DNA from: Polyangiaceae bacterium
GTDB taxonomy: Bacteria; Myxococcota_A; Polyangia; Polyangiales; Polyangiaceae
Assembly: GCA_016712345.1 (NCBI GenBank)
Contig: JADJRH010000011.1
Span: forward strand, 3,472,001-3,536,000
DNA: 64,000 nucleotides
Direction: 5' to 3'
Shown here: positions 33,783 to 43,391 of the stretch, piece by piece
Position numbering within the stretch: the stretch's first letter is position 1
How the letters are laid out: every line of letters starts with the position of its first letter
Made by a program: the position numbers and the translations under genes
Notes under the pieces: generated by a model
The model's database searches: none
What the model was told of the DNA's origin: nothing
What the model saw: the letters and a program-made list of their open reading frames with translations, nothing else

Positions 33783-35626
33783 CTGCGAAGCTGACCGTTG
33801 GAATTGACCTCGGTACAACCCACTGTGCGATCGCCGTTGCCGATCTCAACTTGGAAAAAGGCCGCTCCACGGTGCTCCAGGTTCCTCAATTGGTGACTCA
33901 TGGAGCGGTTGAAGAACGAGCTTTGTTGCCGTCGTTTCTATACATCCCGCACGAGAGCGAAGGAGCGCAGGCGCTGCCGTGGGACGCGGAGCGATCGTTT
34001 GCCGTAGGAGAGCATGCCCGTGTGCGCGGTGTGGACTCGCCGACAAGGCTTGTTTCAAGCGCCAAAAGCTGGCTTTCGCATTCAGGCGTCGACAGGCACG
34101 TTGGCATTCTTCCCATGGGCGCGCCGGAAGACGTGGAGAAAATCTCCCCTGTCGAGGCGTCGTGGCGCTACTTGGAACACCTGACCGAAGCGTTTGAAAA
34201 TCACTTCGCAGAAAGTGGTTTAAAGCTCGCCGAACAAGAAGTTGTACTCACCGTGCCGGCGTCGTTTGACGCGGCCGCGCGCGAGCTGACGGTGGAAGCG
34301 GCGTTGGCGGCCGGCATCGACAAGCTCACTCTTCTCGAAGAGCCGCAGGCGGCGCTTTACGCGTGGATTGAAGCGATGGGCGACCGGTTTCGAAAGGAGC
34401 TGCGACCGGGCGATGTGATCTTGGTGATCGACGTGGGCGGTGGAACCACAGACTTTTCGGCAATCGCGGCGGTGGAGCGCGACGGAAATCTCGAACTGTC
34501 ACGCATCGCCGTGGGCGATCACATTTTGCTCGGCGGCGACAACATGGATCTCGCGGTTGCGCACATTGCAAAGCGAAAGCTCGAAGCCGATGGCAAAGAG
34601 ATTGATCGCTTTCAAATGGTTGCGCTGACGCACGCCGGGCGCTCGGCAAAAGAGCGGCTTCTTTCGGAGCCCGATCTCGCGAGCTATCCCATCGCCGTTG
34701 CCGGCAAAGGCTCGAAGCTGTTCGGCGCCGCACTGCGAACCGAGGTGACACGCGACGATGTGTACACAACACTCGTGGACGGCTTTTTTCCGGTGGTTCC
34801 GATGTCGGCGAGGCCGGCCGTGAGAGCACGCACAGCGCTCACGCAGATCGGTTTGCCGTACGCCTCGGATCCCGCGGTAACAAAACACCTCGCCCATTTT
34901 CTGACGCGTCAGGCTGACGCGCTCTCGAAGATCGAAGGGTTTGGTCACCACAAACACGGCGATGCGCGCGACCGCGCAAAACTCCTTCACCCCACCGCGG
35001 TGCTTTTCAACGGCGGCGTGATGAAATCGAACGTGTTGCGCGAGCGGCTGCTTTCAACGCTGAACGCGTGGCTTTCGGAAGACGGCGCCCCCCCCGTGCG
35101 TGAACTTTCGTCGGCGGATCTCGACCTCGCCGTCGCGCGAGGCGCAGCGATTTATGGGCGCGTAAGACGCGGCCGGGGGCTTCGAATTCGGGGTGGTACG
35201 GCTCGCTCTTACTACGTTGGAATTGAAGGCGCCGTGCCCGCGGTGCCCGGTGTTGAGCCGCCGATCGTTGCGTTTTGCGTGGCGCCGTTTGGAATGGAAG
35301 AAGGTACACATGCGGCACTGCCGCCCCATGAGTTGGGCGTAGTGGTGGGCGAGCCGGTGCGTTTCCGATTTTTCGGTTCGAGCGTGCGGCGCGATGACAA
35401 AGCCGGCGCCGAGTTGGAACGTTGGAAAGAGGGTGAACTCGACGAACTCGCGCCTATTGAAGTGACGCTCCCCGCGGAAGGAAGGCGCGAAGGCGACGTT
35501 GTTCCGGTGGAGCTTTCGTCGCAGATCACCGAGATCGGAACGCTGCTTCTGGAAGCCGTGCCCAAAGAACCGGTGAAGGACAACGAGCGTTTTCGCGTGG
35601 AGTTGAGCGTGCGAGCAGAAGGCTAG
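33779..35626 (+). CDS. Hsp70-family ATPase (first of a pair)
   Basis: The 615-residue protein has the Hsp70/actin ATPase motifs: phosphate-1 VGIDLGTTHCAIAVADL (6-22), phosphate-2 VILVIDVGGGTTDFSAIAAV (about 215) and an adenosine-type VLFNGGVMKSN (about 412), plus VPASFDAAARELTVEAALAAG and LLEEPQAALYAW. The C-terminal region (about 450-615) is beta-rich but does not resemble the DnaK substrate-binding lid, and the EEVD-like or G/P tail is missing. It is not the housekeeping DnaK. It overlaps the DUF2760 gene and is followed after 4 bases by a second, longer Hsp70-like gene, so the three probably form one operon and complex. Confidence 0.88.
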   Translation: MTAKLTVGIDLGTTHCAIAVADLNLEKGRSTVLQVPQLVTHGAVEERALLPSFLYIPHESEGAQALPWDAERSFAVGEHARVRGVDSPTRLVSSAKSWLSHSGVDRHVGILPMGAPEDVEKISPVEASWRYLEHLTEAFENHFAESGLKLAEQEVVLTVPASFDAAARELTVEAALAAGIDKLTLLEEPQAALYAWIEAMGDRFRKELRPGDVILVIDVGGGTTDFSAIAAVERDGNLELSRIAVGDHILLGGDNMDLAVAHIAKRKLEADGKEIDRFQMVALTHAGRSAKERLLSEPDLASYPIAVAGKGSKLFGAALRTEVTRDDVYTTLVDGFFPVVPMSARPAVRARTALTQIGLPYASDPAVTKHLAHFLTRQADALSKIEGFGHHKHGDARDRAKLLHPTAVLFNGGVMKSNVLRERLLSTLNAWLSEDGAPPVRELSSADLDLAVARGAAIYGRVRRGRGLRIRGGTARSYYVGIEGAVPAVPGVEPPIVAFCVAPFGMEEGTHAALPPHELGVVVGEPVRFRFFGSSVRRDDKAGAELERWKEGELDELAPIEVTLPAEGRREGDVVPVELSSQITEIGTLLLEAVPKEPVKDNERFRVELSVRAEG

Positions 35627-35630
35627 TTGT

Positions 35631-38423
35631 ATGGCGCGACGGGTGGTTGGAATCGACTTGGGGACAACGCACTCGGTGCTTGCGTGGACGAACGAAACCA
35701 AGCTTTTTCGAGCATCGGAGGCGATCGAGATCTTTCTTGTGCCTCAACTGGCGTCGCCGACAGAGATCGAAGCGCGCCCTCTTTTGCCGTCGTTTTTGTA
35801 CGCCCCCGCCGCCGGTGAAAGCGCTGTCGATCCGTGGGGCGATCATCCGTATTGGGCGGGAGCCGTTGCGCGGAGACGCGGCACCGAAGTCCCAGGTAGG
35901 TCCATCGCGTCGGCGAAGAGCTGGCTTGGGTACGCAGCCGTCGATCGCACGGCGCCGATCCTGCCGTGGGGAGCCGACGATGAATTGACGGATCTACCCA
36001 AGATCTCCCCTCTCGATGCGAGCGCAAAGATCCTGCACCACCTGCGCGCGGCGTTTGATGCGGCTCACCCGAATGCACCGCTTCCGTCGCGCGAGGCACA
36101 AAACGCACAGGACGTATCCGAAACAACAATTGTTCTGACGGTGCCCGCTTCGTTTGATGAAGATGCGCGTGAGCTGACAGTGGAAGCGGCGCGAAGGGCG
36201 GGCCTCTCGGTTCGCCTTCTTGAAGAGCCGCAGGCGGCTTTTTACGACTACATGAGCCGCGCCCCGGAAGGTGAACTGCGCTCGATTGTGGAGCGCGCAG
36301 GCGGTTCGGCAAACGTGCTTGTGTGCGACATCGGCGGCGGCACAACCGACCTGTCGCTGCTCCGCGCTTCGATTGACGAGTCAGATCCGACCGGCGTGAA
36401 CGTGACGCGCATCGCGGTTGGCAATCACCTGCTTCTCGGCGGCGACAACATGGATCTCGCGCTCGCTCATGTTTGCGAGGGCCGATTGGTTGCGGCGCCC
36501 GACAGGCTCGCTCCGTCGCGATTTGCGCAGCTCGTTCTCGCGTGTCGAACCGCCAAAGAAGTGCTGCTCGGCGAGAACGCTCCCGAGAGCTACGCGATCG
36601 CCGTCGCGGCCCAAGGATCCAAGCTGTTTGGATCCACGTTGCGAACCGATCTCGCTCGGAGCGAAGTGGAGCGCCTGGTGCTCGACGGTTTTTTTCCAAA
36701 GGTGGACACATCGGCGCGGCCGACGCGAGGCCGAAGCGCGCTTGTTGCGTTTGGTCTTCCGTACGAAAAAGATCCGGCGATCACCAAACACATCGCTGCG
36801 TTTTTGGCACGCCACAGCCTGTTTGGAAGAGATCACGACGGGCCGCGCGTGGACGCGGTGCTCTTCAACGGCGGCGTGTTTCGGGCGCAGGCGATCACAA
36901 AACACCTCATCGGTGTACTCAACGCTTGGACGGGACACGAAGTGGCGGTTCTCGGCCACACCGATCCCGATTTGGCCGTGGCACGAGGCGCGGTTGCCTA
37001 CGGTTTGGCGCTCGCGGGCAAAGGTGTACGCATCCGCGGCGGCGCGGCACGGGGCCACTACGTTGGTCTTGCAAGCAAGCCAAACGAAGTGCGCCAGGCC
37101 GTGTGCATTGTTCCACGCGGTGCGGAAGAGGGCGTTGTGTACACAGCGCAGAGCCGGACATTTGCCTTGGCGCTCGGCCGGTCGGTGCGGTTTGACCTGT
37201 TCACTTCCGACAGCGCATCCAACGCACCGGGCGACATTGTGACTCTTGCTGAAGATGTTTTTGAAAAGCTGCCGCCGATCGCTGTTCGTTTCGACGCGGG
37301 GGCGCGAGCATCGAGCACTGAGGTCATGGTTTGTATCGAAGGTGAACTCTCCGCCGTGGGTACGCTTGACCTTGCGTGTGTGGAGGCGAACGCCACGTCG
37401 CCGCGGCGCTACGCGCTTGCTTTTCAATTGCGCGATACATCCGAAGAAACGCAGGCGCAGAAGTCGCGGCGCACATTTTCGGAGCAAAAAGTCGCGCAGG
37501 GATGTGAAGCGATCTATCGGGTTTTCGGCCCGGGAAAGGCCGACGTTTCACCTCGTGAAGTAAAAGACCTGTTTCGCGATCTTGAAAAAATTCTCGGCGA
37601 CCGCGCAGCATGGACAATTGAAGTGGCGCGGTGTCTTTTTGATGCGCTCGCGGCCAACGTAAAAAGTCGCAAACGCTCTTCGGATCACGAGCGGCTCTTT
37701 TGGCAACTGGCGGGATTTTGTCTGCGACCGGGGTTTGGCGATCCGGGTGACGCGACTCGCGCCGCGCTGATTGCGCCTTTATTTGCCGAACGGCTGAGCT
37801 TTCAAAACGAAACGCGCAACTGGCAACAATACTGGATCGCCTGGCGGCGTTTTGCGGGAGGGCTGAGCGAGTCGGCTCAACTCGGTATTCGCGACGCGGT
37901 TGATCCTTTTTTGGCGCCCGCCGAACAGCGCCTCAAAAAGCCCAAGGGTTGGAAGCCCGATGCCCTGGCCGAACTGCTCGACATGGTGGCGTCGCTTGAA
38001 CGCGTACCGGCTGGGAGGCGAGCCGAACTCGGTGCGTGGATTCTCGAAAAAACATGGACGGATCGCGATCCGCGCTGGTGGGGAGCGCTCGGACGAATCG
38101 GGGCGCGTGTACCCGCGTACGCAAGTGTACACCACGTGGTGAGCGCAACCGTGGCCGAGCGTTGGCTCGATCAACTGCTGCGCGACAAATGGGAAGATCT
38201 ACCCACCGCTCCGGGCGCCGCTGTGCAACTCGCACGCGTGACCGATGATCGCGCTCGGGATGTATCACCCCGCATTCGGGCCGAGGTGGAGAGACGCCTC
38301 GTGAAAGTCGGCGCAAAGGCCGAATGGGTGCGTGCTGTGCGCGAATTTTCACCGGTTGAAGAGGGCGACCGCGCTGCATTTTTCGGCGAAGGGCTCCCGG
38401 CCGGTCTTCGCCTTTTGGGTTAG
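35631..38423 (+). CDS. Hsp70-family ATPase with C-terminal DUF3731 helical domain (second of a pair)
   Basis: A 930-residue protein. The ATPase half shows VGIDLGTTHSVLAWTN (4-19), VLVCDIGGGTTDLSLL (about 230) and VLFNGGVFRAQ (about 410). A beta-rich segment follows to about 595, where a helical region begins (SRRTFSEQKVAQGCEAIYRV), continuing with ELERLFWQ-like segments such as SSDHERLFWQLAGFCLRPGF and DPRWWGALGRIGARVPAYAS. This corresponds to DUF3731, found fused to Hsp70 in deltaproteobacterial-type genomes. The region around residues 110-160 (36.0-36.1 kb) differs from the first paralogue. The close pairing with 33779 suggests a heteromeric ATPase. Client and role are unknown. Confidence 0.88.
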   Translation: MARRVVGIDLGTTHSVLAWTNETKLFRASEAIEIFLVPQLASPTEIEARPLLPSFLYAPAAGESAVDPWGDHPYWAGAVARRRGTEVPGRSIASAKSWLGYAAVDRTAPILPWGADDELTDLPKISPLDASAKILHHLRAAFDAAHPNAPLPSREAQNAQDVSETTIVLTVPASFDEDARELTVEAARRAGLSVRLLEEPQAAFYDYMSRAPEGELRSIVERAGGSANVLVCDIGGGTTDLSLLRASIDESDPTGVNVTRIAVGNHLLLGGDNMDLALAHVCEGRLVAAPDRLAPSRFAQLVLACRTAKEVLLGENAPESYAIAVAAQGSKLFGSTLRTDLARSEVERLVLDGFFPKVDTSARPTRGRSALVAFGLPYEKDPAITKHIAAFLARHSLFGRDHDGPRVDAVLFNGGVFRAQAITKHLIGVLNAWTGHEVAVLGHTDPDLAVARGAVAYGLALAGKGVRIRGGAARGHYVGLASKPNEVRQAVCIVPRGAEEGVVYTAQSRTFALALGRSVRFDLFTSDSASNAPGDIVTLAEDVFEKLPPIAVRFDAGARASSTEVMVCIEGELSAVGTLDLACVEANATSPRRYALAFQLRDTSEETQAQKSRRTFSEQKVAQGCEAIYRVFGPGKADVSPREVKDLFRDLEKILGDRAAWTIEVARCLFDALAANVKSRKRSSDHERLFWQLAGFCLRPGFGDPGDATRAALIAPLFAERLSFQNETRNWQQYWIAWRRFAGGLSESAQLGIRDAVDPFLAPAEQRLKKPKGWKPDALAELLDMVASLERVPAGRRAELGAWILEKTWTDRDPRWWGALGRIGARVPAYASVHHVVSATVAERWLDQLLRDKWEDLPTAPGAAVQLARVTDDRARDVSPRIRAEVERRLVKVGAKAEWVRAVREFSPVEEGDRAAFFGEGLPAGLRLLG

Positions 38424-38466
38424 ACTGGTTGCGTACACATGAGTTGCGTACGCATTGCGGCGGCGT

Positions 38467-39135
38467 TCAGCCTGAGCCTGTCATCCAGCCGGCCCTGACA
38501 AGCCAATACATCACCAGCAATCGCGGCACTCGAAACAGCACCACAAGCGCCAAGAGCTTGGGCTTCACTTTGTACACACCGGCCACGTAACACATCAAAC
38601 TGAACGGCAGCGGCGTGGCCGATGCGATCGCAAATGCCCACACGCCGTAGCGCTCAAACAGCTTGTCCATGCGGGCGCGCGTTGCGTCGATGCGCCTTCG
38701 AAAAAAGGGACGCGCCGAGAGGAGCGATGCCATGTGGTACCCAAGAACGCCCGCCCCCATCGACGCAAATGAGATCACCGTCATTCCCACGAGATGGGAC
38801 TCGGTTCCGGTAGCGACGATCACAATGTAAAAAAGTGGCGGCGGCGGCAGCGAAAATGCGTCGGCGGCAATGGTGCCAAGTGCCAAGCCCGCAAGGCCGA
38901 ACTTGTCGACGAACACCTGTCCCGCGGCCTCAATGCGCGGACCGGCGAGCTTGGCCAGGGTGGCCATGAACGCGAAAAACAGAACAAGGCTCACAACAAT
39001 GCGGATGATGCTGCGACGCGCATCCCAGCGGACCGGCTCCGCATTGCCCGCATTGGCCTGTGGTGTCTGATCCGCTCCGGCCTCCGACTTGGATTGCACC
39101 AAGACCTCACTCGGGGCGAGCGCGCTGCGCGTCAA
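38467..39135 (-). CDS. VTT/SNARE-associated-domain membrane protein
   Basis: The 222-residue protein has a cytoplasmic N-terminus (about 1-40) and then hydrophobic helices at about 42-62, 78-95, 100-125 and 165-215. AADAFSLPPPPLFYIVIVAT and ASATPLPFSLMCYVAGVYKV fit the re-entrant loops of the VTT (DedA/YqaA-like) family, with FASMGAGVLGYHMASLLSARPF between. The family moves or scrambles lipids or supports membrane homeostasis. The start is uncertain (TTG 39135; GTG 39099 also in frame). It is convergent with the Hsp70 gene; the 43-base spacer holds two GCGTAC words. Confidence 0.78.
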   Translation of the reverse strand: MTRSALAPSEVLVQSKSEAGADQTPQANAGNAEPVRWDARRSIIRIVVSLVLFFAFMATLAKLAGPRIEAAGQVFVDKFGLAGLALGTIAADAFSLPPPPLFYIVIVATGTESHLVGMTVISFASMGAGVLGYHMASLLSARPFFRRRIDATRARMDKLFERYGVWAFAIASATPLPFSLMCYVAGVYKVKPKLLALVVLFRVPRLLVMYWLVRAGWMTGSG

Positions 39136-39230
39136 GAGCGGTTGCCGATCGCTTCCCTTTCAGGCCTCGTAGCACTCGCATCTTCGCGTTAGCGTAACGG
39201 CTCGCAGACGTTCTGCCGCGGAGGATCACA

Positions 39231-40784
39231 ATGAGAACCCTTGCTTATGTTGGGACCGCAGCCCTGCTTTTTGTTGCGGCGACAGCACACGCCGAAACGT
39301 ACGTGGTTGCACCGGGTGGCAGCGACTCAAACTCGGGGCTTTCAGGCAGCCCGTGGGCCACGCTTCAACACGCCGCGGACACCGTCGTTGCGGGTGACAC
39401 TGTGATCGTTGAGCCGGGCGACTACGCGGGTTTTTACGTCACAAAGAGCGGTACAGCGGGCTCTCCAATCACATTCAGCGCCAAACTTGGGACGGTGATC
39501 GTGAGTGAGAACGATCAAACCGGACAGGACGGAATCAATATTGAGGACACCGAAAACGGCGAAACAATCGCTTATGTTGTGGTCGAGGGTTTCACCGTCA
39601 ACGGCATGGCACGCGCCGGCATTCGAACGGCTGTCAGCTCTCATATCACCATTCGAAAAAACATCGCCGACGGCAACGGCAGTTGGGGCATTCTCACGGG
39701 TTTTGCAGACGACGTTTTGATTGAATACAACGAGTGCTCAAACTCCGTGGATGAACACGGGATCTACGTGAGCAACAGTGGTGATCGTCCGGTAATTCGA
39801 AACAATGTGCTTTGGGGAAACAATGCCAACGGCATTCATATGAATGGGGATGTCAGTTTGGGGGGAGACGGCACCATTTCGAACGCGCTTGTGGAGAACA
39901 ACATTATCTACGACAACGGCTTGGCGGGCGGCAGCGGTATCAACTGCGATGGGGTGGAAGGCTCCCGCATTCAGAACAACCTCATTTATAATACCCATGC
40001 GAGCGGCATCTCCCTTTATCAAATCGACGGCGCGATCCCCTCGCAAAACAATGTGGTTGTGAACAACACAATCCTCGTAGCTTCCAATGGTAGGTGGGCT
40101 CTCAACATTCGCGAGGGAGCGGTGGGCAACAAGGTGTTCAACAACATTCTCCTGAACGCCCACAGCTTTCGGGGTGCGATTGATATCGCCGCGGACGCTC
40201 TCGCCGGATTTGAGTCAAACAACAACCTGATGATCGATAGGTTTACCCTGGACGGTGATGCCATTATCAACCTGACTGAGTGGCAGGCGGCCACCGGTCA
40301 AGATGCAAATTCAAGCACCCAGGCCCCGAGTTTTGTAAACATGGGCGCCGACGACTACCATCTGACAAATGCCAGCGCGGGTGTCGATCAAGGCACCTCC
40401 ACCGAGGCTCCTTCGGCCGACCTGGAAAACACTGCTCGGCCGCAGGGCGCGGGGTTTGACATCGGCGCCTACGAGTTTTGTCCCTCGGGTATGTGCACAA
40501 TGGGAATGGGAGGTTCGGGGGGCGCTGGAACGGGTGGAAACGGCACCGGCGGCGGCTCCGCGGGGAGTGCAGACGGCGGCTCTGGAGCAACCGGAGGTGC
40601 TGGAATAGGAGGGTCAGGCGGGTCGGTGGACTGCTCGGGGGGCGAAGGCAACTGCGATCCCGGGGCGGATGGCTGCACGTGTCGAGCCGCACCGAAAGGC
40701 GACAATCCAACTTTCTCTTTTATGGCGGCCCTACTGGGCACAGGCCTTTTCGCTGCTCGCCGTCGGCGGCGCCGCCATGGGTAG
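39231..40784 (+). CDS. secreted right-handed beta-helix protein with MYXO-CTERM-like tail
   Basis: The ATG is preceded by a GGAGG ribosome site. After a signal peptide (cleavage TAHA) the 517-residue protein shows GGSDSNSGLSGSPWATLQHA (DUF1565-type start), and then parallel beta-helix coils rich in NN and G (VIRNNVLWGNNANGIHM, ALVENNIIYDNGLAGGSG, RIQNNLIYNTHASG). A Gly-rich linker (about 420-465) with paired cysteines (CSGGEGNCDPGADGCTC) leads to a hydrophobic helix (FSFMAALLGTGLFAA) and RRRRRR. That tail is the MYXO-CTERM sorting layout, so the protein is probably exported and processed at the surface. Beta-helix proteins often act on polysaccharide, but no catalytic residues are clear. Confidence 0.85.
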   Translation: MRTLAYVGTAALLFVAATAHAETYVVAPGGSDSNSGLSGSPWATLQHAADTVVAGDTVIVEPGDYAGFYVTKSGTAGSPITFSAKLGTVIVSENDQTGQDGINIEDTENGETIAYVVVEGFTVNGMARAGIRTAVSSHITIRKNIADGNGSWGILTGFADDVLIEYNECSNSVDEHGIYVSNSGDRPVIRNNVLWGNNANGIHMNGDVSLGGDGTISNALVENNIIYDNGLAGGSGINCDGVEGSRIQNNLIYNTHASGISLYQIDGAIPSQNNVVVNNTILVASNGRWALNIREGAVGNKVFNNILLNAHSFRGAIDIAADALAGFESNNNLMIDRFTLDGDAIINLTEWQAATGQDANSSTQAPSFVNMGADDYHLTNASAGVDQGTSTEAPSADLENTARPQGAGFDIGAYEFCPSGMCTMGMGGSGGAGTGGNGTGGGSAGSADGGSGATGGAGIGGSGGSVDCSGGEGNCDPGADGCTCRAAPKGDNPTFSFMAALLGTGLFAARRRRRRHG

Positions 40785-40950
40785 ATCGCAAAACTTTCTT
40801 ACGGCTGAGCTGCGACGCCGATGGGACGCCTCGGGGCTTTTGCAGAGCGCTCGCAGCCTCTCGTTGCGACTTCATTGGGGCGGTTTTTTTAACAAAAAGT
40901 TCGGCAAAAGCAGGTGACGGCAGCCAAGTCATCCCCTAAAGTCAACCATC

Positions 40951-43323
40951 ATGTTGCGCCGTTTTGCACCTTGCACTTGGACAGCACTCGCAGCCTTCAT
41001 TCTTGGTTCAGCCGGTTGTTCTGACAACTTGGGCACCGGCGGTTCAGGCGGAATCGGCGGAAGCGGGGGTTCCACCTGGACGCCGCCGAACACAACCTCC
41101 GGTGGAACCGGTGCGACAGGCGCCGGCGGGTCCACCTCATCCACCGGCACCGGGGGAACAGGCAACGTTCTTTGCACCACCGTCATTTCTACCCATGTAC
41201 CCACCGGCGTTTCAAACCCTCGACTTGCAGGCGAGTGGAATGGGTTTGACCTGTCAACGGCCACCGCGCTTTCCGGTCCGGGCGCCGATGGGGAGTACAG
41301 TGCGGAGCTGAAACTTCCGCCGGGGCTCCATGGGTATAAGTTGATATACGACAAAAATGGTGAGACCCAGTGGGTGCTTGATGGGGATCAGGGGCGCCGA
41401 AAATACGTGGGTGGGGTAGAAAACAGCGCTGTCAAAGTGGCCGATTGTTCAAGGCCCGGAGTTATTGCCGAAAAAACTGAAGTGAAACGGCCTGCCGCGG
41501 GCGACGGCACCTTCACAGCAAGCCTCGTTTATCAAGACGCGGTAAACGGGGGCGGGGCCGACGCCGGGGCCATTTCGGCGGTGCTTGTCAACGAGGATCA
41601 AACCAAAACGCTTGGACCGACGGAGCTTCTTGTCGATCAGTCAACTGGCAATGCTCAGGTGGTGTTGGCCAATCTGGCGGACGGTAAGTATAAACTGGAG
41701 GTAACGGTAACCTCGAAGAGTGGTCAGGTTTCTGAACCGCTCAAGCTTGTTTTCTGGGTAGAAAGTGAGCCTTTTTCGTGGGACGGCGCGCTGGTTTACA
41801 TGGTGATGACCGACCGTTACAAAGACGGCGATCCGACCAACAACGGGTCACCCACAAACGGGGCAGATCCGCGGGGAGATTTTCAAGGGGGTGACTTACA
41901 GGGACTCACCCAATCCATCGCCGCGGGCAAGCTCGATGCACTTGGCGTTCGAGCGATTTGGTTGACCCCTTTCCAAACAAATCCCCAGGGAGCTTACCTC
42001 GCCAGCGATGGTGTACACAAGGTCACCGGTTACCATGGGTATTGGCCCACAAAGGCTCGCGAGGTTGAGCCGAGAATCGGTGGGGAAGCCGCGTTGAAAG
42101 CGCTTGTAAAAGAGGCCCACAAACACGGCATTCGAATTTTACAGGACTTCGTTTTAAACCACGTTCACGAAGATCATGAATATGTAAAAGCCCACCCCGA
42201 GTGGTTTCATACGGTAGAAAACGGGTGCGTGTGTGGCACCGCCGGGTGCGACTGGACAGAAAAAGCTCTCACCTGCCTGTTTGCCACGTACATGCCGGAC
42301 ATCAACCACACAGTGCCCGAAGCGAGCGCGCAATTTACAGCGGACGGGATTTATTGGCTCGACGAATTTAACCTTGACGGGCTGCGGGTAGACGCGGTGA
42401 AGCATGTGGAAGAAGTGGCCACGCGCAATTTGGCCGCCGACGTGCGTGAAACCTTTGAAAAAGCGGGCACCCGCTATTTTCTCATGGGTGAAACAGCCAT
42501 GGGATGGAGCGACTGCCCAGACCCGTGCAACGACCAAAACTACGGAACGATCTCCCAATACATCGGCCCCAAAGGGCTTGATGGTCAGTTTGACTTTGTG
42601 CTCTACCACGGCGTGAGCTACCGCACGTTTGCCTGGGGTGAAAAAGGGATGATTCACGCCAATTACTGGGCGAATCACGGCCTTGGCAAGTGGCCCAAAG
42701 GCGCGATCATGACACCGTATATTGGCAGCCACGATACATCGCGCTTTGCGTCAATGGCGGACTACCGCGGACAAGATGCGGCCCACGACAAGGGGATTCC
42801 GGGCAATCAGTGGAACAACACAGCGCAGGCCCCCACCGATGGTGAACCTTACTGGCGCACTCGGGTGGGTATGGCGTGGCTCCTGACTCTACCCGGTGCA
42901 CCGCTCCTCTACTACGGTGATGAGTATGGGCAGTGGGGCGGGGCCGACCCGAACAATCGACAATTTTGGCGGGATGAAAACGTTCTGACGGGGGATGAAA
43001 AAACCACCCTGACGTTCGTTCGCAAGCTTGGTCAGGCGCGGCGAGACATTCCCGCGTTGCAGCGCGGTGAGTACATCACCCTTTCGGTGAGTGAAGATAC
43101 GCTTGTAGTCGGCCGAAAAATCGCTTCGGGTGACGCTGCAATAGTTGGGTTGACGCGTGCCGCATCACCCCAAACGGTAACGGTAGACGGTGCTCAACTC
43201 GGGCTTTCGTCGGCCATTCCACTCAAAGACGCTTTGGGCGGCCCCGACGTTTCAGTGTCGGGTGTTGGTAAGGTTACCCTTACCATTCCAGCTCGCAGCG
43301 CGGTGATCCTGGCGCCGCAGTGA
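40951..43323 (+). CDS. alpha-amylase-family (GH13) lipoprotein
   Basis: A 790-residue lipoprotein (signal ending FILGSAGC) with a Gly/Thr-rich linker. An N-terminal starch-binding/isoamylase-N-like domain (about 70-160: RLAGEWNGFDLSTAT, LPPGLHGYKLIYD) is followed by a second beta domain (about 175-270) and a GH13 barrel (about 275-690). Region I is LQDFVLNHVHED, region II GLRVDAVKHVE (nucleophile Asp at about 481), region III FLMGETAMGW (acid/base Glu at about 513) and region IV YIGSHDTSRFAS. YHGYWPTKAREVEPRIG is the typical beta2-beta3 stretch. A C-terminal beta domain closes the protein. All catalytic residues are present, so it should hydrolyse alpha-glucans at the cell surface. Confidence 0.93.
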   Translation: MLRRFAPCTWTALAAFILGSAGCSDNLGTGGSGGIGGSGGSTWTPPNTTSGGTGATGAGGSTSSTGTGGTGNVLCTTVISTHVPTGVSNPRLAGEWNGFDLSTATALSGPGADGEYSAELKLPPGLHGYKLIYDKNGETQWVLDGDQGRRKYVGGVENSAVKVADCSRPGVIAEKTEVKRPAAGDGTFTASLVYQDAVNGGGADAGAISAVLVNEDQTKTLGPTELLVDQSTGNAQVVLANLADGKYKLEVTVTSKSGQVSEPLKLVFWVESEPFSWDGALVYMVMTDRYKDGDPTNNGSPTNGADPRGDFQGGDLQGLTQSIAAGKLDALGVRAIWLTPFQTNPQGAYLASDGVHKVTGYHGYWPTKAREVEPRIGGEAALKALVKEAHKHGIRILQDFVLNHVHEDHEYVKAHPEWFHTVENGCVCGTAGCDWTEKALTCLFATYMPDINHTVPEASAQFTADGIYWLDEFNLDGLRVDAVKHVEEVATRNLAADVRETFEKAGTRYFLMGETAMGWSDCPDPCNDQNYGTISQYIGPKGLDGQFDFVLYHGVSYRTFAWGEKGMIHANYWANHGLGKWPKGAIMTPYIGSHDTSRFASMADYRGQDAAHDKGIPGNQWNNTAQAPTDGEPYWRTRVGMAWLLTLPGAPLLYYGDEYGQWGGADPNNRQFWRDENVLTGDEKTTLTFVRKLGQARRDIPALQRGEYITLSVSEDTLVVGRKIASGDAAIVGLTRAASPQTVTVDGAQLGLSSAIPLKDALGGPDVSVSGVGKVTLTIPARSAVILAPQ

Positions 43324-43391
43324 CGTGTTGCTGCGTTCCGCCCAAAAGTGGGCCGTTTTGACGGGACGAATTAGGGTGTTTGCGGCCTATT

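Noticed and set aside
35623..37487. Long minus-strand frames opposite the second Hsp70 gene
   Set aside because: They are Arg/Pro-rich antisense shadows of an intact ATPase gene.
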